NCBI GenBank assembly: GCA_023443315.1 | Contig: JAEZVA010000045.1 | Span: 4,866-68,865, forward strand | Direction: 5' to 3' | DNA: 64,000 nucleotides | Origin: Bacillota bacterium | Lineage (GTDB): Bacteria > Bacillota > Clostridia > Oscillospirales > Ruminococcaceae | Shown: positions 18,150 to 26,673 of the stretch, one piece after another | Position numbering within the stretch: the first letter of the stretch is position 1 | Layout: each line of letters begins with the position of its first letter | Program-made: the position numbers and the translations under genes | Notes under the pieces: model-generated | Told to the model about the DNA's origin: nothing | What the model saw: only the letters and a program-made list of their open reading frames with translations | Databases searched by the model: none

Positions 18150-19124
18150 TTATGGATTTATTTCAAAATACTTTTGAACGGCTTTGATTAAGATTTCCTC
18201 TATCTCATTCTTGCTCTTACCTTCAAAGAAACCGGCAAGCTCCGGTCGGCTTGACGCCGCCTTGAAGCCCTTGCCGAGTGGGGAGGGAGGTAGCTTTGTT
18301 TTGGGGACTCTGCCAAACACCTCATCAAGCTGATTGACCTGAAAGCCCTGCGGTTCTGAACGCTTTGCAAGCTCTTTGAGCTTCTCGGACTGGTCAAGGC
18401 TTACTTTGAGATTGTATGTATCCACATAGTCAAGCAGGGTGTCCTGCTGTTGGTCGGTCAGGTAGGATAGGTTCACGCCTGCTCGAAACGGTAGTTCGCC
18501 GTTATCAACACGGTCGAGCAGGGGGCGGATGAGGTAAGTTAGGCGGATATAGCGGCGAATCTGTTCTCGAGAAGTGTTGTTTTGAGATGCGACAACATCT
18601 CTTGATCTAACTTGTGCACCAATGGTGCCGAAGTCTTCATCGTCAACTTGTGCTCCATTGGTGCCTAAGTCAATTCTTTTACCCTGCTGCTTCATCGTGT
18701 CCATCTGCATCTTGTAGGCAAACGCCTTTTCGCTGGGAAGCAGCTGGTCACGTTGATTCAGGTTTGTGTTAAGCATAATCAGTGCCGCTTGATTATCATC
18801 CACCGCCTTGATTATGCCGGGTACTGTTTCCATCCCCAGCAGCTTACAGGCGTTCACACGGTTGTGTCCGGCGAGGATTTGATATTCTTCTTCGCCGATT
18901 TGACGGACGAGGATAGGGGAGAGGACACCATTTTCATGGATATCCTCGGCGAGAGATTGGAGTCGCTCCTGTGAGTATGGATGAAACGGCTGGTCTTTGT
19001 ACGGGACAAGGCTTCGAACCGGCAGTTGCTCAATGTCCCCCTTGCGACCACCGCCCATGAGCATACTGAATGCCTCTGCCGAAGAATTGGCTGACACCTT
19101 GCTTTTGAGGTCAATTTTGCTCAT
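18150..19124 (-). CDS. parB: ParB-family partition/nuclease-like protein
   Basis: The 324-residue protein has a ParB N-terminal domain (PVRSLVPYKDQPFHPYSQER, and EEYQILAGHNRVNACKLLGM with the GHxR-type motif) followed by a helix-turn-helix region (TSREQIRRYIRLTYLI). It should act with the ParA encoded upstream in maintaining the excised element. Between the two domains, LGTNGAQV and FGTIGAQV form an imperfect repeat. It overlaps the upstream small gene by 14 bases. Confidence 0.88.
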   Translation of the reverse strand: MSKIDLKSKVSANSSAEAFSMLMGGGRKGDIEQLPVRSLVPYKDQPFHPYSQERLQSLAEDIHENGVLSPILVRQIGEEEYQILAGHNRVNACKLLGMETVPGIIKAVDDNQAALIMLNTNLNQRDQLLPSEKAFAYKMQMDTMKQQGKRIDLGTNGAQVDDEDFGTIGAQVRSRDVVASQNNTSREQIRRYIRLTYLIRPLLDRVDNGELPFRAGVNLSYLTDQQQDTLLDYVDTYNLKVSLDQSEKLKELAKRSEPQGFQVNQLDEVFGRVPKTKLPPSPLGKGFKAASSRPELAGFFEGKSKNEIEEILIKAVQKYFEINP

Positions 19125-19413
19125 TGGACTTCTCCTTTCTCAGCTCATCCAACCTAAGCCATGCTTGTTTTTCTGTCATACACAAATCCTCCGGGGCGAC
19201 ATCGCAGCTGCCGCCATCCTCACAGTATGTCACGTAGAATATTCTCCCTCGTTCATTGATGTAGCCACAAAGATACGTTTCTTCTACTCCTTCATAGGGA
19301 GAGCCGTCCACCTCTTGCTCACAGAAGGGCACATATACCTTCTCACCAATTGGAACGGGTAAGGGAAGCAGGCGACCAGCTTTGTACTCTCTCAATAGTT
19401 CCTTTGCGGTCAT
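19111..19413 (-). CDS. Small hypothetical protein of the par operon
   Basis: The 100-residue soluble protein begins MTAKELLREYKAGRLLPLPV and has several cysteines (residues about 51, 69, 75, 83) but no clear metal-binding pattern. It sits between parA and parB and overlaps both neighbours slightly, so it is almost certainly translated in this operon. I recognise no family. It may be an element-specific accessory of the partition module. Confidence 0.6.
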   Translation of the reverse strand: MTAKELLREYKAGRLLPLPVPIGEKVYVPFCEQEVDGSPYEGVEETYLCGYINERGRIFYVTYCEDGGSCDVAPEDLCMTEKQAWLRLDELRKEKSNEQN

Positions 19414-19697
19414 ATGCTTTGCACCTCCGTGACAATGCCCTGCCTTTGCGCCGCTATCATAAGGTTTTTCTGCATCTCCGGTGGCATCAGGTGTCTCACT
19501 GGCAGTAAATCCGTAAGGTCATCGAGCTTCGTCATCAGCGGCTGCCATTGTCCATCAACCTTTTCAAATGACGCTTTGTAAAACTGCAATCCACTGGTAT
19601 TGGGATTTTGGAAGATATATAGTTCTTCGTTGTCATAGTAGGGAACATATCCTGCCGCAAAAATTTGTGGGATTGTTCGCTTAATCTCCATAGCCAT
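19410..19697 (-). CDS. Small hypothetical protein following ParA
   Basis: The 95-residue soluble protein is predicted as alpha/beta (IFAAGYVPYYDNEELYIFQN). Its start overlaps the parA stop and its end overlaps the next start by 4 bases, indicating tight translational coupling. I recognise no family or catalytic motif. Confidence 0.6.
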   Translation of the reverse strand: MAMEIKRTIPQIFAAGYVPYYDNEELYIFQNPNTSGLQFYKASFEKVDGQWQPLMTKLDDLTDLLPVRHLMPPEMQKNLMIAAQRQGIVTEVQSI

Positions 19698-20470
19698 TAC
19701 ACCTCCTTGGTTAGCAGTTCGCTTACCACAGCGTTGTATTGACTGCCCAACCTGCTGCTGTTCTGTCTCGTTAAACTTCGCTGTTCATAGGTGCTGTTGG
19801 TTGCCTCAACCGACTTGCTGATTTGCGTTTGAAACAGCTTGTCCCCGAACTGTTCTTGTAGTGCATCGACGACAGCTTGCGCCATGTTGGTACGGTCAAC
19901 CATGGTGACCAATACGCCGTCAATAACCAGCTCACGGTTTAAATCATCTTGAACCATGCCTATAATTTGGAGCAATAGCGATATACCGTCTAGGCTAAAC
20001 TTTTGAGCCTGCACCGGAATGATAACGCTGTCGCTTGCAGTCAGAGCGTTGACTAGTAGGACGCCCAGTGAGGGGAGACAATCGATTAAGATGTAGTCGT
20101 AACATTTCAACGCTTCATCTGCTAATACCTTTTTAAGCACCTTTTCCCGCGAAAAACAAGAGGAAAGGAACATCTCAGCACTAGACAGAAAAATGTTTGA
20201 GGGGATGTAGTCCACACCCTCCGTCTCATTATGCCGGATTGCGTCGGCAACTTTAACGGGCTTGCCCATCGACGCTGCATGCATCAAGTCACTGATGGAG
20301 GGCAGCTCATCCGGTTCATGACCGATGTAGTCCGTAAGGTTGCCCTGCGGGTCGAGATCGATGAGCAGGACGCTCTTGTCTTGCTGGGACAATCCCACTG
20401 CAAGATTAAAGGCGGTAGTGGTTTTACCCACACCGCCTTTCTGGTTGGCTATTGCGATTACTTTTGACAT
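19697..20470 (-). CDS. parA: ParA-family ATPase
   Basis: The 257-residue protein has the deviant Walker A motif NQKGGVGKTTTAFNLA at the N-terminus, the Walker A-prime LIDLDPQGNLT and the Walker B YDILIDCLPSLG, typical of ParA/Soj partition ATPases. It leads the partition operon with parB. An AAGGAGAG ribosome site precedes the start. A 26-bp inverted repeat lies just upstream (20495-20520) and could be an autoregulatory operator. Confidence 0.93.
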   Translation of the reverse strand: MSKVIAIANQKGGVGKTTTAFNLAVGLSQQDKSVLLIDLDPQGNLTDYIGHEPDELPSISDLMHAASMGKPVKVADAIRHNETEGVDYIPSNIFLSSAEMFLSSCFSREKVLKKVLADEALKCYDYILIDCLPSLGVLLVNALTASDSVIIPVQAQKFSLDGISLLLQIIGMVQDDLNRELVIDGVLVTMVDRTNMAQAVVDALQEQFGDKLFQTQISKSVEATNSTYEQRSLTRQNSSRLGSQYNAVVSELLTKEV

Positions 20471-20494
20471 TGGGTTACTCTCCTTTAATATAAT

Positions 20495-20520
20495 AAGGTG
20501 GGTATATATACACCCACCTT
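20495..20520. promoter_or_regulatory. Inverted repeat upstream of parA
   Basis: Nine-base arms AAGGTGGGT and ACCCACCTT flank an 8-base AT centre. It sits between the integrase stop and the parA ribosome site. It could be an operator over the parA promoter or an integrase terminator; the U-run on the minus strand is poor, which favours an operator. Confidence 0.5.
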
Positions 20521-20548
20521 TTAAGCAAATTTTTAGTGTTGATAAAAA

Positions 20549-21553
20549 CTACATTTTAATACACAACGTTTTATCTATATTCTCGGCCATTTCTTCTTTG
20601 TCTTTTACATCTATATGCGCGTAAATATTTGCCGTAGTTACAAAATTGCTATGTCCTAACCATTCTTGTATTTGCTTAAGCGAGTAGTTGAGCTTTAAAA
20701 GAAGACTAGCGCAGGAATGGCGCAAATCATGAAACCGAATGTAATCCAAATCATGTTTCAGAATTATACTCCTGAACTTTCCCGTTACACTATTTAGGCG
20801 AAGCCGATACCCCAACTTATCTAGACAAACATATTCTGCATCACCTTTATAATAATTTGGTTTGTTGCAACTAGCCTTTTGATGTATCTTTAGCTCTTTT
20901 AAGATACAAAGCAATGTTGGTGGTAACGGAAGGGTTCGGTAACTTGCATCAGTTTTTAACTTGTCTGATATAACATCTCTATTAGTACCGTTCAACCGCA
21001 TAGCTTTTCTTTTTATTGTAATGATTCCTTGTTTAAAGTTGATGCTATCCCATCTCAAGCCGATAATTTCACTACGGCGCAGCCCTAAATATGCTGCAAG
21101 TAATATGACAATATAAATGTCAGAATCTTTTGAGACGTAAAACAAATCTTCAAGTTGTTCAGAGTTATAATAGTTTGCCATAAACCTTGAAGCCTTTGGT
21201 CGTGATACATGTTCCATAGGGTTTGCTTGAATTAGTGACTTTTTCATTGCAAATCTAAAGGCTGTATGTATATTTGCATGTATTCGTATGACAGTGTTGC
21301 TTGATAATCCTTTGGATATTTCAAAATCATAGTATGCTTCGATATCTTCTGACTTGATCTCTTTAAGATACAGAGATTTGTCCCGAAAATAGGGGTATAT
21401 ATGGTTGTTGATGTTGCCTAAATACGTTTCATAGGTGTTGGGTTGCAACTTATTTTTATGACTTTCCAACCATATTCTCATGAGATCGCAAAAAAGTAAA
21501 TTTTCACAACAATTGTTAATATCGTATGTAGTGTTATTTTTGTCAAGATACAA
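20549..21553 (-). CDS. int: Tyrosine-type site-specific integrase
   Basis: The 334-residue protein has the tyrosine recombinase catalytic set: Arg in GLRRSEIIGLRW (about 159), a Lys near 200, HDLRH (275-279), His in WLGHS (301) and the nucleophile Tyr in NIYAH (311). The N-terminal 110 residues form a SAM-like core-binding domain. The start is a TTG at 21553 with GGAG upstream. It abuts the tRNA-Tyr fragment at 21640-21693, the probable attachment site. It should integrate and excise the element occupying the left third of the window. Confidence 0.93.
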   Translation of the reverse strand: MYLDKNNTTYDINNCCENLLFCDLMRIWLESHKNKLQPNTYETYLGNINNHIYPYFRDKSLYLKEIKSEDIEAYYDFEISKGLSSNTVIRIHANIHTAFRFAMKKSLIQANPMEHVSRPKASRFMANYYNSEQLEDLFYVSKDSDIYIVILLAAYLGLRRSEIIGLRWDSINFKQGIITIKRKAMRLNGTNRDVISDKLKTDASYRTLPLPPTLLCILKELKIHQKASCNKPNYYKGDAEYVCLDKLGYRLRLNSVTGKFRSIILKHDLDYIRFHDLRHSCASLLLKLNYSLKQIQEWLGHSNFVTTANIYAHIDVKDKEEMAENIDKTLCIKM

Positions 21554-21637
21554 AATGATGCAACTCCTTAATGCTAATTATAACTAGTAATTACATTGTA
21601 TCTCATACACACTTCAAAAACCACACTAAAATCATTA

Positions 21638-21693
21638 AGACTGTAAATCTGTTGCGTCTCGCTTCGATGGTTCGAATCCATCTCCTCCCACCA
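21638..21693 (+). other. Attachment site: 3' part of tRNA-Tyr(GTA)
   Basis: The stretch contains half of the anticodon arm with the loop CTGTAAA (anticodon GTA), a variable arm, a perfect T arm (GATGG TTCGAAT CCATC), the acceptor strand TCCTCCC, discriminator A and an encoded CCA. There is no 5' half, and the anticodon stem stops pairing after three bases. This is the state expected when an element integrated at the anticodon loop. The intact tRNA should lie at the other end of the element, left of the window. Confidence 0.75.
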
Positions 21694-21966
21694 ATAAGAA
21701 AACTCATCCATTGGGATGGGTTTTTTTATTGGTCTTTTGGCAGGAGTAGGATTCGAACGAGGCTCGTTCCGCAGAACGTGCCGAAGCTTGCGGCTTTCGC
21801 GCCACGAAAGCCGTTGGAATCACATCTCCTCCCACCAATAAGAAAACTCATCCATTGGGATGGGTTTTTTTATTGGTCTTTTGGCAGGAGTAGGATTCGA
21901 ACGAGGCGCGTTCCGCAGAACGTGCCGAAGCTCGCGGCTTTCGCGCATCGAAATCTCCTCCCACCA
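21681..21966 (+). repeat. Tandem tRNA-end/terminator repeat units
   Basis: The 13-mer TCTCCTCCCACCA (tRNA 3' end) occurs at 21681, 21825 and 21954. The first two are followed by the same roughly 121-base unit (21681-21801 and 21825-21945) with only about two differences. Each unit contains a terminator hairpin (ACTCATCC/GGATGGGT plus T7) and inverted repeats such as GAACGAGGCTCGTTC. No gene is seen here. Confidence 0.85.
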
Positions 21967-21972
21967 TAAGCA

Positions 21973-22004
21973 AACACCCGTCGTATCCCGACGGGTGTTT
22001 TTTT
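21973..22004 (+). terminator. Intrinsic terminator after third tRNA-end copy
   Basis: AACACCCGTCG and CGACGGGTGTT arms with a 5-base loop are followed by a run of T. Confidence 0.8.
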
Positions 22005-22052
22005 GTTTATTTAGAGTAGCAGGCTTCGAACAAAGTGTACCGCGCCCCACCC

Positions 22053-22082
22053 GACCCACGACCCGTTTCGTGGGTCTTTTTT
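22053..22082 (+). terminator. Intrinsic terminator
   Basis: GACCCACGA and TCGTGGGTC arms are followed by six T residues. It lies between the attachment region and the DUF6273 gene and could be the last of a series of ancestral tRNA-linked terminators. Confidence 0.75.
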
Positions 22083-22181
22083 ACTTTTTCACCATTGACA
22101 CGCAAAATTTGGCAGGATATAATTGGTTTGTCGAATTCAGTATAAATCAATCCCTCGCGCGAGGAATGGGGAGCAGCAACA

Positions 22182-22790
22182 ATGCAGCTACAAGACAAAA
22201 TACAGTTTGGTGCACACGAATGGCGTGTACTCGCAATACAAAACAATGCCGCCTTGCTCCTGACCGAGTACATCATCGAGATGCGTCCGTATCATCATGC
22301 CTATACCGATATCACCTGGGCGGACTGCTCGTTGCGCGCGTACCTGAACAACGATTTTTACAGGCGGTTCAGCGAAGCGGATAGGGCAAAAATTCTCCCC
22401 GTAACCAATACAAACCCCGATAATCATTGGTACGGCACAAAAGGCGGGGCAGACACACAGGATAACATCTTCCTGCTTAGCCTAGAGGAAGTGGCGTGCC
22501 ACTATTTCGGCGACAGCAGCGCACTGCTGTACAACCCCCGAAAGAACCAACGCTATTGGTTTGAGCGAAAGGACAAAAACAACCCAAACCGAAAAACCAC
22601 TCCGCTCGGGCAAGTGTGGAACTCGTGGTGGTGGCTTCGCACACCCGGTCGCGTCGGTGTAAAGGCGGTGTACGTCCACGGGGATGGCAATATCGGTATT
22701 CAGGGCAATAACATACTAAAAGGCAACCTCGCCGACGGCGAATGCCGCGGCGGCGTGCGCCCTGCTTTGTGGGTTAGGGTGGGGGAGTAA
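22182..22790 (+). CDS. DUF6273-type protein
   Basis: The 202-residue protein has the features of the DUF6273 family: an early IQFGAHEWRVLAIQNNAALL segment, LRAYLNNDFYRRFSEADRA, NIFLLSLEEVACHYF, a Trp-rich WWWLRTPGRVG and a final GVRPALWVRV. These small beta-rich domains are abundant in gut clostridia, usually secreted or attached to signalling domains, and have no known activity. No signal peptide is present. It is the first gene outside the integrated element. Confidence 0.75.
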   Translation: MQLQDKIQFGAHEWRVLAIQNNAALLLTEYIIEMRPYHHAYTDITWADCSLRAYLNNDFYRRFSEADRAKILPVTNTNPDNHWYGTKGGADTQDNIFLLSLEEVACHYFGDSSALLYNPRKNQRYWFERKDKNNPNRKTTPLGQVWNSWWWLRTPGRVGVKAVYVHGDGNIGIQGNNILKGNLADGECRGGVRPALWVRVGE

Positions 22791-22976
22791 GGCGTTTATG
22801 CGGTTTACATATAGTTATGATGGATGAACTTATGCTGTCTGGGAGATAAGCTTTGTTGAAGTCCCAAATACATACTTTACTCAATTTTTTGCTGTAATAT
22901 CAATACTGAGCACTTCAAACAGTTGGAGGTTAATCTTGCAACAAGAAACAATTATATAATTAAAGGAGGATAAATT

Positions 22977-25007
22977 TTGAGATTAACAAAAGCACGCGTA
23001 CAGGGTTATCGCAGCATTATTGACTCAGGATATTTTGATGTAGAAAACGAAAAAATGATAATGGTTGGGCCAAACGAGGCGGGAAAAACAGCGCTATTGC
23101 AGGCTCTTCAGAAATTGAATCCCCCCGAAGGTATTGAATTGTTTAATCCGTTAAGAGACTATCCCCGTTCAAAATATGATGAAGATATAAAAAACGGGAA
23201 AATTAACCCCAAAGAATTTACTGTTGTTGAAGGTTATTTTACTCTTGATGATGTTGAAAAAAGCGTTCTTCCCGAGGCATATAAAAATATCACATACGTT
23301 TATGGACGTCGTTTGGACAATTCTCTATGGCATCGTTTGGACGACGAGCCTCAGGGGTTGGTGTTTTCTGAAGTTGAAAAAGATCTTCAACGCATGATGA
23401 TTCATTTCCAGTCTACTGGTAAAAAACTCGAGGCTTCCGAATCAGAAATGTTAGCAATAAACACTGAGTATGAGGTCTTGATTTCTGGACTAAACAAGTC
23501 ATCTCTTGTTCCAGTAGAAACAGCTTCCAAAATACAGACATGGTTAAAAAAGTATCTGAAATACGTTGATGAGGAGGATAGCAAAGAAGAGACACGGTAT
23601 GACAGTCTGCAAAGTGTGTTAAATCGTCCTTTGGAACGAAATGAAGTGATGGATAAGTGTTCGAAGATGCTGCCGAAATTCATATTATTCAGTAATTATT
23701 TTAGAATTAGGCCAACGCTGCATTTACGTAAACTTGCCAATAGAATTGCAAATAATTCATTAGATGATGCCCAGTATGACTATGGTAATATGTGCCTATT
23801 AAAGTTCTTGGGATTTAGTGCTGAGGAATTAGCCAAGGCCGGGGAGACTGGGGAGTTTGATCTCAATATTCCTGCACAATACGAAAAATACAAGGCTCAG
23901 CTTGATGATCGTGATTATAGGTTAAATGCGGCAACTATCAGACTAACAGATGCAATTAGGGAAGTATGGAATCCATCCCAGGACATTCGTGATGTAAACA
24001 AATTGCGTATAAAAGCTGATGGGCAATATCTTAAAGTTGTTGTTGAAGATGAACTGGGCGTTGAAGTAGAGTTAGACCAACGGTCTGAAGGATTTCAATG
24101 GATGGTTTCATTTTATGTGGTATTTTTTGCAGAAGCCAAGGATAAACATAAAAATGCAATTCTTCTTCTTGATGAGCCGGGGCAAAGCCTCCATGCATTG
24201 AAGCAAGCGGAGTTTCAGAATACACTTTCGAAACTTAGTGAGAAAAATCAAACCATTTACACAACGCATTCGCCATTTTTAGTCGGAGCAAATGAGCTTG
24301 ATAAAGTACGAGTTGTTGAAATGACGAACCGAAGAGAAGGAACAAAGGTACACTTATCTCTCACCGCGGCTGACAGCGGTGCCATATTGCCGTTACAAGA
24401 AGCGCTGGGATACGATTTGGCGCAGAGTATGTTCTTTCATAAGAAGAATCTTGTTTTGGAAGGGCTTACTGACATGTGGTACATAGAAAGTATTTCCCAT
24501 ATGATAAAAGCCTCAGGAAAGAAGGGTCTTGACGATAGCATTGCATTGATACCTGCTGGGTGTGCGTCTAAGGTCGTTTACTTCGCAACAATTCTTCACT
24601 CGCAAAACTTGAATATTGCTGCATTATTGGATTCCGATGCAGAGGGAGATTTAGCCGCGAAACAGGATACACTGGTAAACGCACTTGGGAGCAAAAAGAT
24701 CCTCAGGACTAAAGATGTTTACGCTGGAACGGTTAAGAACGTTGAGATCGAGGATATTTTTCGAGAAACCTTAATTGTGGTTGCTAAAACTCAACTTGAA
24801 TGGGATGCGGAAAAGCAGGCTAAAGAACAGGTTGGACGGCCAGTAGTTGATATTCTCTCTGAAGTGGCAAAGGATAGTTTCTCTAAATATAAATTGGCAA
24901 AAGCTTTTATAAAGTGGTCACGGGACAACAGTTTAGAAGATTTATCAGAAACTGAAATAAAGCAGTCGGAAAACTTGATTAAAAAAATAAATCAATCGTT
25001 ATCCTAA
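22977..25007 (+). CDS. OLD-family ATP-dependent nuclease (AAA plus TOPRIM)
   Basis: The 676-residue protein has an N-terminal SMC-like ATPase with Walker A (GPNEAGKTALLQ), a signature region and Walker B (AILLLDEPGQSLHA), an ITYTTHSPF-like H-loop (TIYTTHSPFLVG), then a C-terminal TOPRIM domain with LVLEGLTDMWYIE and LLDSDAEGD. This is the class 1 OLD layout, implicated in anti-phage defence. The start is a TTG at 22977 with GGAGGA upstream. There is no GajB-like helicase next to it, so it is likely a solitary OLD nuclease. Confidence 0.88.
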   Translation: MRLTKARVQGYRSIIDSGYFDVENEKMIMVGPNEAGKTALLQALQKLNPPEGIELFNPLRDYPRSKYDEDIKNGKINPKEFTVVEGYFTLDDVEKSVLPEAYKNITYVYGRRLDNSLWHRLDDEPQGLVFSEVEKDLQRMMIHFQSTGKKLEASESEMLAINTEYEVLISGLNKSSLVPVETASKIQTWLKKYLKYVDEEDSKEETRYDSLQSVLNRPLERNEVMDKCSKMLPKFILFSNYFRIRPTLHLRKLANRIANNSLDDAQYDYGNMCLLKFLGFSAEELAKAGETGEFDLNIPAQYEKYKAQLDDRDYRLNAATIRLTDAIREVWNPSQDIRDVNKLRIKADGQYLKVVVEDELGVEVELDQRSEGFQWMVSFYVVFFAEAKDKHKNAILLLDEPGQSLHALKQAEFQNTLSKLSEKNQTIYTTHSPFLVGANELDKVRVVEMTNRREGTKVHLSLTAADSGAILPLQEALGYDLAQSMFFHKKNLVLEGLTDMWYIESISHMIKASGKKGLDDSIALIPAGCASKVVYFATILHSQNLNIAALLDSDAEGDLAAKQDTLVNALGSKKILRTKDVYAGTVKNVEIEDIFRETLIVVAKTQLEWDAEKQAKEQVGRPVVDILSEVAKDSFSKYKLAKAFIKWSRDNSLEDLSETEIKQSENLIKKINQSLS

Positions 25008-25043
25008 TGAATTGCCCATTATGCTTATCCCCCGGAGGTTCCC

Positions 25044-25553
25044 ATGCAACACATCATCCTTCTTCTTCTAGCCCTCGGGCTAATCGCCTTGGCTCTCACG
25101 CTAACCGCAATCATAAAAAAATCAGGCAGAACCAAAACCGTTCTGCCTGCGCTTTTGTGCCTTGTTATCCTATTCGTTTTACTATGGTATTTCACCCCCG
25201 CGCAATATAGCCTTGACGAGAATGCAACCATCACCATCATCTACACCGCAAAGGATACGACGATAAATACTGATTTCGAGCAAAATAGGGAACTGAAATC
25301 ACTCATTGCCGACCTGTCCTACAAAAGACCATTCTTTAACGGGGTTGAGCACCTACGGTTTCATGACGACGAGTACGTGTATATTCTAATAACAGACGTG
25401 TCGGGTAAACAGCCTTTCATCGGGCTACATATCACCCTAAACCCAGAATGCTTTACCCAAGGCAAAGGCACCTGCTTTGATAATCACTACGCCGAGGTTA
25501 TAAACGCCCAGCCGCTTATTGCGTATGTAAAAAAAATCCTGCAAACGGCTTAG
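25044..25553 (+). CDS. Small membrane-anchored hypothetical protein
   Basis: The 169-residue protein has two N-terminal membrane helices (about residues 3-24 and 35-51) and an extracytoplasmic or cytoplasmic alpha/beta domain of about 115 residues. GGAGG lies upstream of the ATG. It follows the OLD gene by 36 bases but is richer in G+C, and I see no evidence for a functional link. No family is recognised. Confidence 0.6.
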   Translation: MQHIILLLLALGLIALALTLTAIIKKSGRTKTVLPALLCLVILFVLLWYFTPAQYSLDENATITIIYTAKDTTINTDFEQNRELKSLIADLSYKRPFFNGVEHLRFHDDEYVYILITDVSGKQPFIGLHITLNPECFTQGKGTCFDNHYAEVINAQPLIAYVKKILQTA

Positions 25554-25562
25554 ACAAAAAAA

Positions 25563-25596
25563 CATGCCAAGGGTCGCCCCCAAGGCATGCTTTTTT
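25563..25596. terminator. Bidirectional terminator between convergent genes
   Basis: CATGCC and GGCATG arms with an inner GGG/CCC stem are flanked by A-rich sequence on the left and TTTTTT on the right. It serves the 25044 gene and the convergent esterase gene. Confidence 0.75.
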
Positions 25597-25627
25597 ACGC
25601 CTATAACCAGTGTAGCAAAACCCCGCT

Positions 25628-26422
25628 CTATCCGCGAGCCTTGCTCCACCACTCGAGTGCCCGCTCGATGGCGACATCCCAAAACGCCCAGTTGTGTACG
25701 CCGGGCCATTCCTCGTATATGGTGTTGCCGGGCTTTTCGCTCATATACTTGCCTAAATTGCGGCAGGCTTCAATGCCCATATCCTCGGTGCCGCACGCAA
25801 GGTACATATTGGGCAGTGCACCGTGCGCCTGCACATAGCGGTCAATCAGCGCGTTAATGTCCTTATCGCCGCCCGGTAGGTCGGCAAGCTTGCCAAACAG
25901 GCGCTCGTAAAACTCCGCACTCTTACCGCGTGCGTCAATCTCGCCCGGCTTCATCTGTGCAAGGCGGTCGGTGATCATCGCGCTGGATAGTGCTAGTATC
26001 GCGCCGAACGTCTTGTCAAAGAACAGCCCGTTGCGCAGCGCGCCGTAGCCGCCCATCGAGAAGCCCGCAATCACGGTGTCCTCCTGCTTGTCGGATAGGG
26101 GGAATAGGGAACGCGTAAAGTTCACCAGCTCCTCACCCACATAGGCGGCGTAATACTTTCCGCCCACCTCGTCGTCGAGGTAAAACGAGTTCTCGCCCGA
26201 CGGGCAGAAGATCGCCACGTTGTACTTGAGCGCAAGCTCTTGAATGCGGCTGCCCAGCACCCAGTCGGTGCAGATACCGCTGTAGCCGTGCAGCAGATAG
26301 ATGGAAGCAAGCGGCTCGGGCTTTTTACCGTTTTCCGCCTTGCCCTCAATGGGGACAATCGCCGTAACGGGTACCAGACGCTCTAGTTTTTTGCTAAAAA
26401 AGCTTAGCTGCATGGTTGCCAT
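25628..26422 (-). CDS. Esterase D/tributyrin esterase-like hydrolase
   Basis: The 264-residue alpha/beta hydrolase has the nucleophile elbow GFSMGGYGALRNG (Ser near 123), an oxyanion region YLLHGYSG, and a late HNWAFWD segment supplying the catalytic His. It resembles EstA/S-formylglutathione hydrolase-type carboxylesterases of Firmicutes and is cytoplasmic, with no signal peptide. The ATG at 26422 is preferred over the GTG at 26431 because the GAGGG site overlaps the latter. It is transcribed alone, with its own terminator. Confidence 0.85.
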   Translation of the reverse strand: MATMQLSFFSKKLERLVPVTAIVPIEGKAENGKKPEPLASIYLLHGYSGICTDWVLGSRIQELALKYNVAIFCPSGENSFYLDDEVGGKYYAAYVGEELVNFTRSLFPLSDKQEDTVIAGFSMGGYGALRNGLFFDKTFGAILALSSAMITDRLAQMKPGEIDARGKSAEFYERLFGKLADLPGGDKDINALIDRYVQAHGALPNMYLACGTEDMGIEACRNLGKYMSEKPGNTIYEEWPGVHNWAFWDVAIERALEWWSKARG

Positions 26423-26581
26423 AATGTACACCCTCTCTTTCTGTAGCGCAATTTAATGTCTTTCTCTTTCATTATAAAGGTCGCGGGCGGGCTGTACATC
26501 CGCTTTTGCAAATATCGCTTATTATCAAAACAACAATCCAGATTTTTAATACTGTATATCTAACATGATTACATCGAAAAA

Positions 26582-26616
26582 CCGCCCTCGCATCATGATA
26601 ATGATACGGGGGCGGT
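26582..26616 (-). terminator. Terminator downstream of CPBP gene
   Basis: ACCGCCC and GGGCGGT arms (with further pairing across the ATC/GAT-rich loop) are followed on the minus strand by TTTTT. Confidence 0.7.
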
Positions 26617-26673
26617 ATGCAGTTTGTCGGTTATGGATATTTCCTTTACTCGGTCGGTCTGGTGACGCGAACC

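Noticed and set aside
21681..21966. Complete tRNA gene within the tandem units
   Set aside because: Only the tRNA-Tyr 3' part at 21638-21693 folds into tRNA arms; the later copies keep just the last 13 bases, and the inverted T-loop-like GGATTCGAACG motif lacks pairing arms.
25044..25553. Partner of the OLD nuclease
   Set aside because: It follows by 36 bases, but it differs in composition, has a small anchored domain, and resembles no GajB helicase or other known OLD partner.
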